A stretch of 64,000 nt of DNA, from assembly GCF_000330885.1 (NCBI RefSeq), contig NC_020062.1, positions 814,374 through 878,373 on the forward strand, given 5' to 3'. This stretch comes from Rhizobium tropici CIAT 899 (GTDB lineage: Bacteria > Pseudomonadota > Alphaproteobacteria > Rhizobiales > Rhizobiaceae). How positions within the stretch are numbered: the stretch's first letter is position 1; each line of letters begins with the position of its first letter. The position numbers and the translations under genes were made by a program. The notes beneath the pieces are model-generated. The model searched no databases. It had not been told where the DNA came from and saw nothing but the letters and a program-made list of their open reading frames with translations. Shown here in pieces: positions 32,769 through 42,129 of this stretch.

Positions 32769-33638
32769 ATGACCGATCCTGTAATTCGTCAAAACCAGCC
32801 GCCGGAAAAACCCAAAATATCGCTGATTCAGACCAAACGCGCGACGCTGCAGGCGCTAAGAGTCATGATCGCGTGCACGATCACCTATGCCATTTCACAG
32901 CATCTCCATCTCCAGCAGGGCTATTGGGCCGTCTTCACGGTACTGATCGTCATGCAGGCGTCGGTGGGCGCGACCGCTGGAGCGGCTTTCGACCGGCTGA
33001 TTGCGACGGTCGCAGGCGCCGTGCTCGGAGGTATTGCGGTCTTCGTCACGCCGCAGGAGCCGCTTGCGATTGGCATTGCCCTGATCTGCGTCGTCGGCTT
33101 TTCAAGTTTCGTGGCGGCGCGCGTGCCTCGTCTGCGCAATGCCGGACTGACGGCCGCGATCGTCATGTTGACACATTCCGCCGCCGTTCCCGTCGAGATT
33201 TTCGTGATCGATCGCATTGCCGAGATTACGCTCGGCGGTGTCGTCGGCGTGCTCGCCAGCCTGTTCATCCTGCCGACGCGCTCGCGGACCATGGTGTTGG
33301 ATCGCTTCGGGTCGGCACTCGACCTCATGGCGCAGATCTTGCGAAGGCTTGCAGCCGGCGTCGAAAAGGGTGAGCCTGTATCGGCCACCGAGGCAAATAT
33401 TGCCCTGCGTCAGTCCTTGATGGCGACGGAAGCGCTTTTGACCGACGCGCAGCGCGAGCGCGCCTTCTGGCTGACACGCCAGGGAATTTCGGAAGCCATT
33501 CCCCGTTCGCTCTGGCGCATCCGCAACGACATGACCTATCTCAGCCACATCGTGGAAACACCTTTCCCGCCAGCGATTGTAGAAGCGATCGGGCTCCAGG
33601 CTGGCGGAATGCTGATCATGTCCCAGGACGTGGTGTAG
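32769..33638 (+). pseudogene. FUSC-family membrane protein, 5' part (split by IS256-type element)
   Basis: The first 281 codons encode the membrane half of a FUSC / aromatic-acid-exporter-like protein. After a 23-residue cytoplasmic head come six hydrophobic helices (about 30-165, including YWAVFTVLIVMQASVGATAGAAFDRL), then a soluble helical region. At base 33613 the reading runs into the insertion element, which adds a few foreign residues and a stop. The missing C-terminal 84 residues lie beyond the element at 34980-35232 in frame; the restored protein would have about 365 residues. A truncated protein could still be made, but its cytoplasmic domain is lost. Confidence 0.9.
33606..33613 (+). 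repeat. left target-site duplication of the IS
   Basis: The eight bases GGAATGCT immediately left of the element are repeated exactly at 34972-34979 on the right. Confidence 0.92.
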
Positions 33639-33641
33639 CTT
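33614..33641 (+). repeat. left terminal inverted repeat of the IS256-type element
   Basis: Pairs with 34944-34971 with four mismatches over 28 bases. Confidence 0.88.
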
Positions 33642-33678
33642 AGACGACCACGGCTCATCCCAGAGGGTCGGATGAGTA

Positions 33679-34875
33679 TCAGCTTGCTGCTGGCAGGCTG
33701 ATGAGCGGATCATCGCTCATTGTGGCGATTGTCTCAAGTGTCATGTAGCGGGATCGCTGGACGGCCCATTCATCGTTCTGTTCGAGCAGCAGCGCACCGA
33801 CCAGGCGCACGATGGCGTCGTCGTTGGGGAAAATGCCGACGACCTCTGTGCGCCGCTTGATCTCACCGTTCAATCGCTCAATGGGGTTGGTCGAGTGAAG
33901 TTTGGCCCAATGCTGCTTGGGAAAGGTCATGTAGGCGAGCACGTCTTGCTCGGCACTGTCCATGAGACTGGCGAGCTTCGGTACCTTTGGCCTGATCTGG
34001 TCGGCGACGTTGCGCCACTGAGTGCTTGCGGCCTCCGGCGTGTCCTGAGCGAAGGCCGTTGCAATGAACGCGGAGACAACCCGGCGTCCGCTCTTTCCAG
34101 CATGGGCCAAGGCATTGCGCATAAAGTGCACCCTGCAGCGCTGCCAGGTGGCGGAAAGCACTTTCGATACTGCGGCCTTGATGCCCTCATGGGCATCGGA
34201 GACGACGAGCTTGACGCCGCGCAGCCCCCGCCTGATCAGCTTTCGAAGAAACTCGGTCCAGATCGCCTCGGCCTCGGACGTGCCGATCTCCATGCCGAGC
34301 ACTTCGCGTCGGCCATCGGTGTTGACGCCGACGGCGATGATTACGGCGACGGAGACAATACGACCACCGCGCCGAACCTTGAGGTAGGTCGCATCGATCC
34401 ACAGGTAGGGCCATTCTCCTTCGATGGGCCTGTCGAGGAAGGCCTTCACCTTCTCATCGATCTCCTCGCAGAGCCGGGACACCTGACTTTTGGAGATGCC
34501 CGACATGCCCATGGCCTTGACGAGGTCATCAACAGAGCGGGTCGAAACACCCTGGATATAAGCCTCCTGGATGACCGCCGTCAGAGCCTTCTCGGCCATG
34601 CGGCGCGGCTCCAGGAAGCTCGGGAAGTAGCTGCCGGTGCGAAGCTTGGGAATGCGCAGCTCGACGGTGCCCGCCCGTGTCTCCCAATCCCGGTCGCGAT
34701 AGCCGTTACGCTGGGCCAGCCGGAAGCCATTCTTCTCGCCATAGGCCGCGCCGGTCTTCGTGCCGACCTCCAGCGCCATCAGCTTCTCGGCAGCAAAGCC
34801 GATCATCTCCCGCAGCAAATCGGCATCAGCGCTCTTCTCAACGAGTGAGCGCAGGTTCATCATGTCGTCGGTCAT
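33679..34875 (-). CDS. IS256-family transposase
   Basis: The 398-residue mutator-type (IS256/MULE) DDE transposase has the catalytic triad at Asp161 ([10 protein letters not shown]), Asp227 (VVSDAHEG) and Glu333 ([13 protein letters not shown]). The C-x2-H region [10 protein letters not shown] near 247 lies between the second and third residues, as in the family. An N-terminal DNA-binding region precedes it ([24 protein letters not shown]). The frame is intact and full length, so the element may be active. No second transposase or passenger gene is present. Confidence 0.96.
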   Translation of the reverse strand: MTDDMMNLRSLVEKSADADLLREMIGFAAEKLMALEVGTKTGAAYGEKNGFRLAQRNGYRDRDWETRAGTVELRIPKLRTGSYFPSFLEPRRMAEKALTAVIQEAYIQGVSTRSVDDLVKAMGMSGISKSQVSRLCEEIDEKVKAFLDRPIEGEWPYLWIDATYLKVRRGGRIVSVAVIIAVGVNTDGRREVLGMEIGTSEAEAIWTEFLRKLIRRGLRGVKLVVSDAHEGIKAAVSKVLSATWQRCRVHFMRNALAHAGKSGRRVVSAFIATAFAQDTPEAASTQWRNVADQIRPKVPKLASLMDSAEQDVLAYMTFPKQHWAKLHSTNPIERLNGEIKRRTEVVGIFPNDDAIVRLVGALLLEQNDEWAVQRSRYMTLETIATMSDDPLISLPAAS

Positions 34876-34943
34876 CGGTGGTGTCCCTCAGGTTGGCTCT
34901 AAGCAACCCGACCCTACCGGAAATCACCGATGGCTATGAAATC

Positions 34944-34971
34944 AAGCTACACCACTCCATGGGACACGATC
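34944..34971 (-). repeat. right terminal inverted repeat of the IS256-type element
   Basis: Reverse complement of the left end with four mismatches over 28 bases. Confidence 0.88.
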
Positions 34972-34979
34972 GGAATGCT
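34972..34979 (+). repeat. right target-site duplication of the IS
   Basis: GGAATGCT, identical to 33606-33613. Confidence 0.92.
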
Positions 34980-35232
34980 GGAGGCACAGGCCCGTTTTGC
35001 GGAGGCATGCGGCCGGGCGTTGCGTGCCGGTGGCGAAATCGATCCGGATGTGCTTTCGGCAGGCGACGCGGCTTTCGAGGCCGCGTTCAGCACTCTTCAG
35101 ACTTCCGAGGCCGCCCAGTCGATGGGATTTAGCGAAACGGGCCGGTTGTTCGGTCTCGATTTCACATTGCGGCGCATGCGCCAGAATTTTCTCGATCTCG
35201 CCGACCGCATCCGCGAAAGCAACGTCAATTGA
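34980..35232 (+). pseudogene. FUSC-family protein, 3' part (beyond the insertion)
   Basis: These bases encode the soluble C-terminal part of the interrupted FUSC protein (EAQARFAEACGRALRAGGEID, and the ending LRRMRQNFLDLADRIRESNVN). The frame continues exactly from the 5' part across the duplicated GGAATGCT. An ATG at 34930 inside the element end could start a 100-residue chimeric peptide, but this alone lacks any membrane segment and is unlikely to function. Confidence 0.88.
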
Positions 35233-35330
35233 AAGGCTCCAGCCTGTTTTTGGCCAGTCCCAAGTCTCTGCGTTGGGTGCGATGGTCGACATCCAGCAAC
35301 GTGGAAATCCGATTGAGGCTGTCGAAGCAG

Positions 35331-35367
35331 TTGACGCAATTTTAACCGAGGATACTATATCTTGTGT
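35331..35367 (+). promoter_or_regulatory. nrdHIEF promoter with an overlapping NrdR box
   Basis: TTGACG (35331-35336) and TACTAT (35353-35358), spaced by 16 bases, form a promoter-like pair. Overlapping the -10, 35352-35367 reads ATACTATATCTTGTGT, which differs from the NrdR-box consensus ACACTATATATTGTGT at two of 16 positions. NrdR is the ATP/dATP-sensing repressor of ribonucleotide reductase genes. Usually two boxes occur; I see only this one clearly. Confidence 0.65.
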
Positions 35368-35560
35368 TCGAGGTTCTTCTGATTCGCAAGGATTGGAGGC
35401 TAAGATGGGAATCCGGTCGGCGAGCATGATGCTTGCCAAGCCGGAGCTGCCCCCGCAACTGTGAGCGGTGAGCATTCGTTTGATGACGTCACTGAGGCCT
35501 CGTGCTTTGGGAAGGCAAGACGAATGTTATGACCCGCGAGCCAGGAGACCTGCCTTGAGC
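35368..35560 (+). ncRNA. cobalamin (B12) riboswitch
   Basis: The 5' leader of nrdHIEF shows the conserved cobalamin aptamer elements in order: GAGGTTC near 35370, GGGAATCCGGT (35406-35416), the strongly conserved core GAGCTGCCCCCGCAACTGTGA near 35445, and the B12 box AGCCAGGAGACCTGCC at 35539-35554. The family binds adenosylcobalamin and usually lowers expression when B12 is abundant. Upstream of a B12-independent ribonucleotide reductase this makes sense: the enzyme would be switched down when a B12-dependent reductase (NrdJ, not in this window) can operate. Confidence 0.92.
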
Positions 35561-35762
35561 ATTGACGTCCACGGGCGGGGTGTCCGACTGGCGAGCGATG
35601 ATCCAAGCGGCATGATGGTCGCCATCGCTTCCTCGAAGGTCCCGCTGATAACTTCGGGGTGAAGTGCATGTTCCTGAGTATCCATAGTCGCCCGCGCGAG
35701 TGACGGTCGCTTAAATGCGTCCGGCCACGAGCTAGGTTTGCCTCCGCTTTTCACCCGCCGAG

Positions 35763-35791
35763 CGGGCATCATCCGATGCCCGAGCGATTTT
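35763..35791 (+). terminator. possible attenuator hairpin before nrdH
   Basis: CGGGCATC and GATGCCCG form a perfect 8-bp stem with a four-base loop (35763-35782), followed by AGCGATTTT. It sits between the riboswitch and nrdH and could be the expression platform, although it is some 200 bases past the aptamer and its T-run is short. The intervening 35561-35762 shows no gene. Confidence 0.45.
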
Positions 35792-35818
35792 CCATGCCCA
35801 TCCATACGAGGATATCTC

Positions 35819-36040
35819 ATGAGCATTACCGTCTACAGCAAGCCCGCCTGCGTCCAGTGCACAGCCACGACCCGCGCCCTTGATCGCCAAGGCATCGACT
35901 ACACCATCGTCGACGTATCGACCGACGCTGCCGCTTATGAACTGGTGCAAGGTCTCGGCTATCGCCAGGTTCCGGTTGTTGTCGCCGGCGAGCTGCATTG
36001 GGCCGGCTTCCGTCCCGACATGATCAGCACCCTCGCTTGA
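35819..36040 (+). CDS. nrdH: NrdH, glutaredoxin-like reductant of class Ib ribonucleotide reductase
   Basis: The 73-residue redoxin has the active-site CVQC (residues 11-14) in [15 protein letters not shown], the cis-Pro segment RQVPVVV and the C-terminal WAGFRPDMI typical of NrdH. It passes electrons from thioredoxin reductase to NrdE. The ATG at 35819 was chosen because similarity starts there; the frame is open upstream. It is the first gene of nrdHIEF. Confidence 0.95.
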   Translation: MSITVYSKPACVQCTATTRALDRQGIDYTIVDVSTDAAAYELVQGLGYRQVPVVVAGELHWAGFRPDMISTLA

Positions 36041-36051
36041 GGATCCGGGCG

Positions 36052-36447
36052 GTGGGCGAGATCGTCTATTTCTCCAGCCGGTCGGAAAATACCCATCGCT
36101 TCGTTGTCAAGCTCGCATTGCCGGCTGCTCGTATCCCGCTTTCCGTGGGGGACGAGTTTCGTGCGACCTCGCCCTACGTCCTGATCGTCCCGACCTATTG
36201 CGGCGACGGCGGCAAGGGGGCCGTGCCCAAGCAGGTGATCCGCTTCCTCAACGATGCGGGCAACCGTTCGAACATCCGCGGGGTCATCGCCGCGGGCAAC
36301 AGCAACTTCGGCGCGACCTATGGGATCGCCGGCGACATTGTCTCTGCCAAATGCCAGGTACCGTATCTCTATCGGTTCGAACTTCTGGGCACGGATGAGG
36401 ATGTCGCCAATGTCAGATACGGATTGGAACGATTTTGGACACGCTAA
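36052..36447 (+). CDS. nrdI: NrdI, flavodoxin-like activator of NrdF
   Basis: The 131-residue flavodoxin-fold protein starts with GTG ([18 protein letters not shown], where [10 protein letters not shown] is the FMN phosphate loop) and has [12 protein letters not shown] and [18 protein letters not shown]. It delivers an oxidant that builds the dimanganese-tyrosyl radical cofactor of NrdF. The GTG at 36052 is preceded by GAGGA at the end of nrdH and lies 11 bases after its stop. Its end overlaps nrdE by 13 bases. Confidence 0.94.
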   Translation: MGEIVYFSSRSENTHRFVVKLALPAARIPLSVGDEFRATSPYVLIVPTYCGDGGKGAVPKQVIRFLNDAGNRSNIRGVIAAGNSNFGATYGIAGDIVSAKCQVPYLYRFELLGTDEDVANVRYGLERFWTR

Positions 36448-38645
36448 GCTCTTCTTTATCGCGGGATGCGGGCGAAAAACCGCTGAGCACTTTTTCTCAT
36501 CCCGCGAATGACCGGCCAGCCAAGGCCGCGGAACCGGCCTTGGATTATCACGCACTGAACGCCATGCTGAACCTCTATGACGAGCACGGAAAAATCCAGC
36601 TCGACAGGGATCGCATGGCGGCCAAGCAGTACTTTCTCCAGCACGTCAACCAGAACACGGTCTTCTTCCATAACCTGAGGGAAAAGCTCGATTATCTGGT
36701 GACGGAAGGCTACTACGAGCAGGAGGTGCTGGATCAATATTCCTTCAATTTCGTGCGCGATCTCTTCGATCAGGCCTATGCGAAGAAATTCCGTTTTCCG
36801 ACCTTCCTCGGCGCCTTCAAATACTACACCAGCTACACGCTGAAGACCTTCGATGGAAAGCGCTATCTCGAGCGTTATGAAGACCGCATCTGCATGGTAG
36901 CGCTGACGCTGGCGCAGGGCAGCGAGCAGATCGCGCGCGATCTGGTGGACGAGATCATCTCCGGCCGGTTCCAGCCGGCAACGCCGACCTTCCTCAATGC
37001 CGGCAAGAAGCAGCGCGGAGAGCTGGTCTCCTGCTTCCTGCTGCGTGTCGAAGACAATATGGAATCGATCGGCCGCGCCATTAACTCGGCTCTGCAGCTT
37101 TCGAAACGCGGCGGAGGCGTGGCGCTATCGCTCACCAACATCCGTGAGGCCGGTGCGCCGATCAAGCACATCGAGAACCAGTCGTCCGGCATCATTCCTG
37201 TCATGAAGCTGCTTGAGGACTCCTTCTCCTACGCCAACCAGCTTGGCGCGCGGCAGGGGGCGGGCGCCGTCTATCTGAACGCCCACCACCCGGACATCAT
37301 GCGCTTCCTCGATACCAAGCGCGAAAATGCCGACGAGAAGATCCGCATCAAGACGCTGTCGCTCGGTGTCGTCATTCCCGACATCACCTTCGAGCTCGCG
37401 AAGAACAACGACGATATGTACCTGTTCTCGCCCTATGACGTGGAACGCGTCTATGGCGTGCCGTTTACCGAGATCTCGGTGACGGAAAAGTACCGCGAGA
37501 TGGTGGCAGACAGCCGCATCCGCAAGAAGAAGATCAAGGCGCGCGACTTCTTCCAGGTCATCGCCGAAATCCAGTTCGAGAGCGGCTATCCCTACATCAT
37601 GTTCGAGGACACGGTGAATCGTGCAAACCCCATCGCCGGCCGTATCACCATGAGCAATCTCTGCTCGGAAATCCTGCAGGTGAGCGAAGCCAGCGAATAT
37701 GGCGACGACCTCTCCTACAAGCATATGGGCAAGGACATCTCCTGCAATCTCGGCTCGCTCAACATTGCTGCCGCCATGGACAGCCCCGATTTCGGCAAGA
37801 CGATCGAAATGTCGATCCGCGCGCTGACGGCTGTCTCCGACATGAGCCACATCTCTTCCGTGCCTTCGATCGAGAAGGGCAATGACGAAAGCCATGCGAT
37901 CGGCCTCGGCCAGATGAACCTGCACGGCTATCTCGCCCGCGAGCGCATCTTCTACGGTTCGGAAGAAGGCGTCGATTTTACCAATATCTACTTCTACACG
38001 GTGACCTACCACGCCATTCGCGCTTCGAACCTGCTTGCGGTCGAGCGAAGCCAGAGCTTCAAGGGTTTCGAGAATTCGAAATATGCCTCCGGCGAGTATT
38101 TCGACAAATATACCGAGCGGGAATGGAAGCCGGCGACCGAGCGTGTCGCGGAAATCTTTGAAAGAGCCGGCATCGCCATCCCGACGCAGGAGGATTGGCT
38201 CGAATTGAAGCAGGCCGTAATGGAAGGCGGTCTCTATAATCAGAACCTGCAGGCCGTGCCGCCGACGGGCTCGATCTCCTATATCAACCACTCGACCTCT
38301 TCGATCCACCCGATCGTCTCCAAGATCGAGATCCGCAAGGAAGGCAAGATCGGCCGCGTCTACTACCCGGCTGCCTTCATGACGAACGACAATCTCGATT
38401 ACTACCAGGACGCCTACGAAATCGGTCCGGAAAAGATCATCGATACCTATGCGGCCGCGACCCAGCATGTCGACCAGGGCCTGTCGCTCACGCTGTTCTT
38501 CCGCGACACCGCGACCACGCGCGATATCAACAAGGCGCAGATCTATGCCTGGAAGAAGGGCATCAAGACCATCTACTACATCCGGCTTCGCCAGATGGCG
38601 CTCGAAGGCACGCAGGTTCAGGGCTGCGTTTCCTGCACGCTCTGA
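36435..38645 (+). CDS. nrdE: class Ib ribonucleoside-diphosphate reductase, alpha subunit
   Basis: This 736-residue NrdE reduces ribonucleoside diphosphates. Seen are the N-terminal [19 protein letters not shown], the substrate-site [12 protein letters not shown] and ELVSCFLL with the first active Cys, the NLCSEI and [14 protein letters not shown] segments, the finger-loop [18 protein letters not shown] and the C-terminal redox pair CVSCTL. The allosteric ATP-cone of NrdA is absent, as expected for class Ib. The start is TTG at 36435 inside nrdI; an alternative downstream ATG would cut family-conserved residues. Confidence 0.95.
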   Translation: MDTLSSSLSRDAGEKPLSTFSHPANDRPAKAAEPALDYHALNAMLNLYDEHGKIQLDRDRMAAKQYFLQHVNQNTVFFHNLREKLDYLVTEGYYEQEVLDQYSFNFVRDLFDQAYAKKFRFPTFLGAFKYYTSYTLKTFDGKRYLERYEDRICMVALTLAQGSEQIARDLVDEIISGRFQPATPTFLNAGKKQRGELVSCFLLRVEDNMESIGRAINSALQLSKRGGGVALSLTNIREAGAPIKHIENQSSGIIPVMKLLEDSFSYANQLGARQGAGAVYLNAHHPDIMRFLDTKRENADEKIRIKTLSLGVVIPDITFELAKNNDDMYLFSPYDVERVYGVPFTEISVTEKYREMVADSRIRKKKIKARDFFQVIAEIQFESGYPYIMFEDTVNRANPIAGRITMSNLCSEILQVSEASEYGDDLSYKHMGKDISCNLGSLNIAAAMDSPDFGKTIEMSIRALTAVSDMSHISSVPSIEKGNDESHAIGLGQMNLHGYLARERIFYGSEEGVDFTNIYFYTVTYHAIRASNLLAVERSQSFKGFENSKYASGEYFDKYTEREWKPATERVAEIFERAGIAIPTQEDWLELKQAVMEGGLYNQNLQAVPPTGSISYINHSTSSIHPIVSKIEIRKEGKIGRVYYPAAFMTNDNLDYYQDAYEIGPEKIIDTYAAATQHVDQGLSLTLFFRDTATTRDINKAQIYAWKKGIKTIYYIRLRQMALEGTQVQGCVSCTL

Positions 38646-38653
38646 ACCTTTGA

Positions 38654-39640
<987 letters not shown>

Positions 39641-39734
39641 GGATGGAGCTTGGCGCAGCTTAGGCAGTTCGAGCCAGTATTTTCGAAACCGCCTCAAGAC
39701 GAAGCGGCGCTTGCGTTCGTATGAAACGCCAAAT

Positions 39735-39761
39735 GACCGGCCCTAGCGGATAGGGTCGGTC
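39735..39761. terminator. hairpin between convergent nrdF and HU genes
   Basis: An 11-bp stem with one G-T pair (GACCGGCCCTA with TAGGGTCGGTC) surrounds a five-base loop in the 156-base convergent gap. It could end transcription from either side; T-runs are weak. Confidence 0.4.
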
Positions 39762-39796
39762 ATGGAGCCTACGGGCCTTGCCGGCCAGAGCAGGGA

Positions 39797-40075
39797 TTAT
39801 TTGTTGAGCGCATCCTTCAGCGCCTTTGCAGGCGTGAAGGTCAGCTTCTTCGATGCTGCAACCTTGATGGTTGCGCCCGTTCCGGGGTTGCGTGCTTCGC
39901 GCTCCGGCGTATCCTTGACCTTGAACTTGCCAAAACCCGGAATGGAGGTTTCGGCGCCGGAGGTCGCGGCTCCGGTGATGGCGGCAAAGACGGCTTCGAC
40001 GATTGCCTTGCCCTGTGCCTTGGTCAGCTTGTGGTCAGCGGCAATCTTGTCTGCAATTTCATTGGTAGTGGTCAT
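39797..40075 (-). CDS. HU-family DNA-binding protein
   Basis: The 92-residue protein has the HU/IHF fold: two N-terminal helices (TTNEIADKIAADHKLTKAQGKAIVEAVFAAI), then the beta-arm region with PGFGKFKVKDTPEREARNPGTGATIKVAASKKLTF and a C-terminal helix FTPAKALKDALN. The RNPxTG tip with its intercalating Pro is present. It bends and compacts DNA as a homodimer. It stands alone, convergent with nrdF. Confidence 0.93.
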   Translation of the reverse strand: MTTTNEIADKIAADHKLTKAQGKAIVEAVFAAITGAATSGAETSIPGFGKFKVKDTPEREARNPGTGATIKVAASKKLTFTPAKALKDALNK

Positions 40076-40430
40076 GAGGCTTCCCCCGCATTGATAACGG
40101 CGGAATCATTTCCATTGGAGATGCCAGTTGTCACGAGGAGTTCTGACATGAAAGGGCGAGAAAGCCTGCATTTCCACAGGTTCCGACGCATTGACGCCAT
40201 TTTGGAGCCTTTCCGAGGATGATTTTCCAGGCGAAGACCTGATCATGCAGCCGATAGAGAGCGACAAACGGGTATCCGCAGAAGCGCGCGAATCTCCGGA
40301 AATGGACGAACCTTGGGGCAACGGCGCATCTTTTCACCATATGGACACCCGCTATGGCGGCGCGATCGGGGTGGCCTTTCGCTGGTTGGCTCTATAGAGG
40401 CTTGCTCACGATGGATGAATGGGACAAGCA
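40076..40430. other. intergenic stretch without a supportable gene
   Basis: Short open frames on both strands lack ribosome-binding sites and recognisable protein features. It presumably holds the HU promoter and that of the following small gene. I see no hairpin or repeat of note. Confidence 0.4.
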
Positions 40431-40652
40431 ATGGAACACGAGATCAAGATAGACAACCGCGGCGATTTCGGGCTGTGGGCAATCGAGGTCGCAAAGCAGA
40501 TCATCAGCAATGAAGGCTTTGAACTGGCAAGAGCAGCACGGGACGGCACGGATGACGATGTCCGCGCGGCCGGCAACGCACTTGGCCAGGCGATCACCAA
40601 CGCAATGATGGAAATCTATGATGGCCTGATCGATAAAGCTGATGAAGATTAG
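40431..40652 (+). CDS. small hypothetical protein (73 aa)
   Basis: The 73-residue acidic protein (MEHEIKIDNRGDFGLWAIEVAKQIISNEGF, then NALGQAITNAMMEIYDGLIDKADED) is mostly helical, with no signal or membrane segment. An ATG 12 bases upstream would add four residues. No clear ribosome-binding site is visible. I do not recognise the family; codon use and composition look coding. Confidence 0.5.
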   Translation: MEHEIKIDNRGDFGLWAIEVAKQIISNEGFELARAARDGTDDDVRAAGNALGQAITNAMMEIYDGLIDKADED

Positions 40653-40813
40653 GATCGTCTTCGAAGATTGTGGGCAGTCATCCGTGTGCGGCCACCTTTC
40701 TTTGGGGTTGAAGTCCAAAAATTGCACCAACTTAAAATCGCAGCCTTACAATCACGAACAGGCATCCCCATATTAGGGCAAATTCGTCTTTCTGCCCTAT
40801 GACAGGAGAGCCA

Positions 40814-41812
40814 ATGTTCAGTGCAGTGCCGCGCTTTGCCAAGATCGCAGCTATCGTCGTCCTCGCCGCCGCGTCGTCCGTGGCGACCTTTGATGCCGCC
40901 GATGCGCGCCGGGCCGGATCCAGCGGCTTCGGAAGCCGTGGAACGCGCACCTTCGATACCCCGGCCATTACGAGGACAGCGCCCACGCAGGCCGCACCCA
41001 TTGACCGGACGATGACGCAGCGGCCGCCGCAGCAGACGACGACCCAGCCGCCGCTTGGCGCGCCCCAGCGTCCTGGCCTTTTCGGTGGATTCGGCGGGTC
41101 GATGATCGGCGGCCTGATCGCCGGTGGCCTTCTCGGCATGCTGCTCGGCCATGGTTTCGGCGGTGGCATCGGCTTCCTCGGAATGCTGCTGCAGATCGGT
41201 CTGATCGTGCTGCTCATCAGCTTTGCGATGCGCTTCTTCGCAAACCGGCAGCGCACGCAATATGCGGCACCCGGATCTGGGTCGTCCTACAATATGAACC
41301 CGATGAACAATGCCAGCGCATCGCCGCGTCCTTCCTTCTCCATCCCGTCTATCGGCGGCGGAGCAGCGGCCGCCCAAAAGATGCGCCAAGCCAATGACGA
41401 AATCGGGCTGCAGCAGGCTGATCTCGATCGTTTCGAGCACCTTCTCACCGAAATCCAAACAGCCTATGGCACGGAGGATTATGCGGCGATACGTCGGCTG
41501 ACCACGCCGGAGGCGATGTCTTATCTGGCCGAGGAGCTCGGTGAGAACGCTACCAATGGCGTGCGTAACAGCGTTTCCGATGTGCGCCTGTTGCAGGGTG
41601 ATATCGCCGAGGCTTGGCGTGAGGAAGACACTGAATACGCAACGCTTGCAATGCGCTACTCGAGCATCGACGCGATGGTCGATCGCACGACCGGAAAGCT
41701 TGTGGATGGCGACGACCGCATTCCTTCCGAGACGACGGAACTCTGGACCTTCGTGCGCAAGCCGGGTTCGGACTGGAAGCTTTCGGCGATCCAGGGAACT
41801 GGCCAGCATTGA
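40814..41812 (+). CDS. Tim44-domain membrane-anchored protein
   Basis: The 332-residue protein has an N-terminal hydrophobic segment (about 5-25), probably a signal or anchor. A proline/threonine-rich low-complexity linker follows (about 50-85), then a glycine-rich hydrophobic hairpin (about 88-140), and a C-terminal Tim44/MRPL45-like domain (about 185-330: QADLDRFEHLLTEIQTAYGTEDYAAIRRLTTPEAMSYL and ELWTFVRKPGSDWKLSAIQG). This architecture matches bacterial TimA-like proteins. Its role is unclear, possibly envelope-associated. CAGGAGA precedes the ATG at 40814. Confidence 0.8.
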   Translation: MFSAVPRFAKIAAIVVLAAASSVATFDAADARRAGSSGFGSRGTRTFDTPAITRTAPTQAAPIDRTMTQRPPQQTTTQPPLGAPQRPGLFGGFGGSMIGGLIAGGLLGMLLGHGFGGGIGFLGMLLQIGLIVLLISFAMRFFANRQRTQYAAPGSGSSYNMNPMNNASASPRPSFSIPSIGGGAAAAQKMRQANDEIGLQQADLDRFEHLLTEIQTAYGTEDYAAIRRLTTPEAMSYLAEELGENATNGVRNSVSDVRLLQGDIAEAWREEDTEYATLAMRYSSIDAMVDRTTGKLVDGDDRIPSETTELWTFVRKPGSDWKLSAIQGTGQH

Positions 41813-42129
41813 TCTTGAACTGACTCCAGCTGGAGATTGCCCCGAGCGGAAGCCGGGGCAATCGGCTGATCCTGCGCAGGCATGAATGCTCCCAAGGCGG
41901 GCTCGGCTTTTATTTAAGCCTTATTTCGGTCGCGGCGCTGTCCGAAGGCCATTCGTTTTTTCAAAACGTTCCAGCGCCAATGTTAGAAGACTTTCAGGAG
42001 AGTGCTTTGGTGCTGCTCGAGCGTCTAGCGCACCGACTATGGAGCGGCTACGCGCACCATTGAGTGCTATAGTGCGGATGGGAGCAGCGCAGTAGCGCAA
42101 GAATCAAACCTTATGCTTGGAGGAGGCGA
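41813..42129. other. intergenic region with a strong hairpin after the Tim44-like gene
   Basis: This 317-base gap has no supportable gene. At 41835-41863 a perfect 10-bp stem (GATTGCCCCG with CGGGGCAATC, nine-base loop) stands 22 bases past the stop codon, preceded by the palindrome CTCCAGCTGGAG (41824-41835). There is no T-run after it, so it may be a transcript-end hairpin. GGAGGAG before 42130 is the ribosome-binding site of the alcohol dehydrogenase. Confidence 0.5.

Larger units (their letters stand above)
33614..34971 (-). mobile_element. complete IS256-family insertion sequence (1358 bp)
   Basis: The element is bounded by imperfect 28-bp inverted repeats, 33614-33641 and 34944-34971 (24 of 28 positions match; outermost bases GATC, inner part GTGGTGTAGCTT). 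An 8-bp direct duplication, GGAATGCT, flanks it. It carries one intact transposase gene reading leftwards. Intact repeats, the exact duplication and the unbroken transposase indicate a fairly recent insertion, and removing it with one copy of the duplication restores the FUSC reading frame exactly. Confidence 0.93.

Noticed and set aside
34930..35232. An apparent 100-residue gene starting inside the insertion element
   Set aside because: Everything from the target duplication on is the in-frame C-terminus of the interrupted FUSC protein, so it is a fragment and not a separate gene.
40131..40397. Overlapping 60-70-codon frames on both strands between HU and the next gene
   Set aside because: No ribosome-binding site, no recognisable protein pattern, and they overlap each other on opposite strands.
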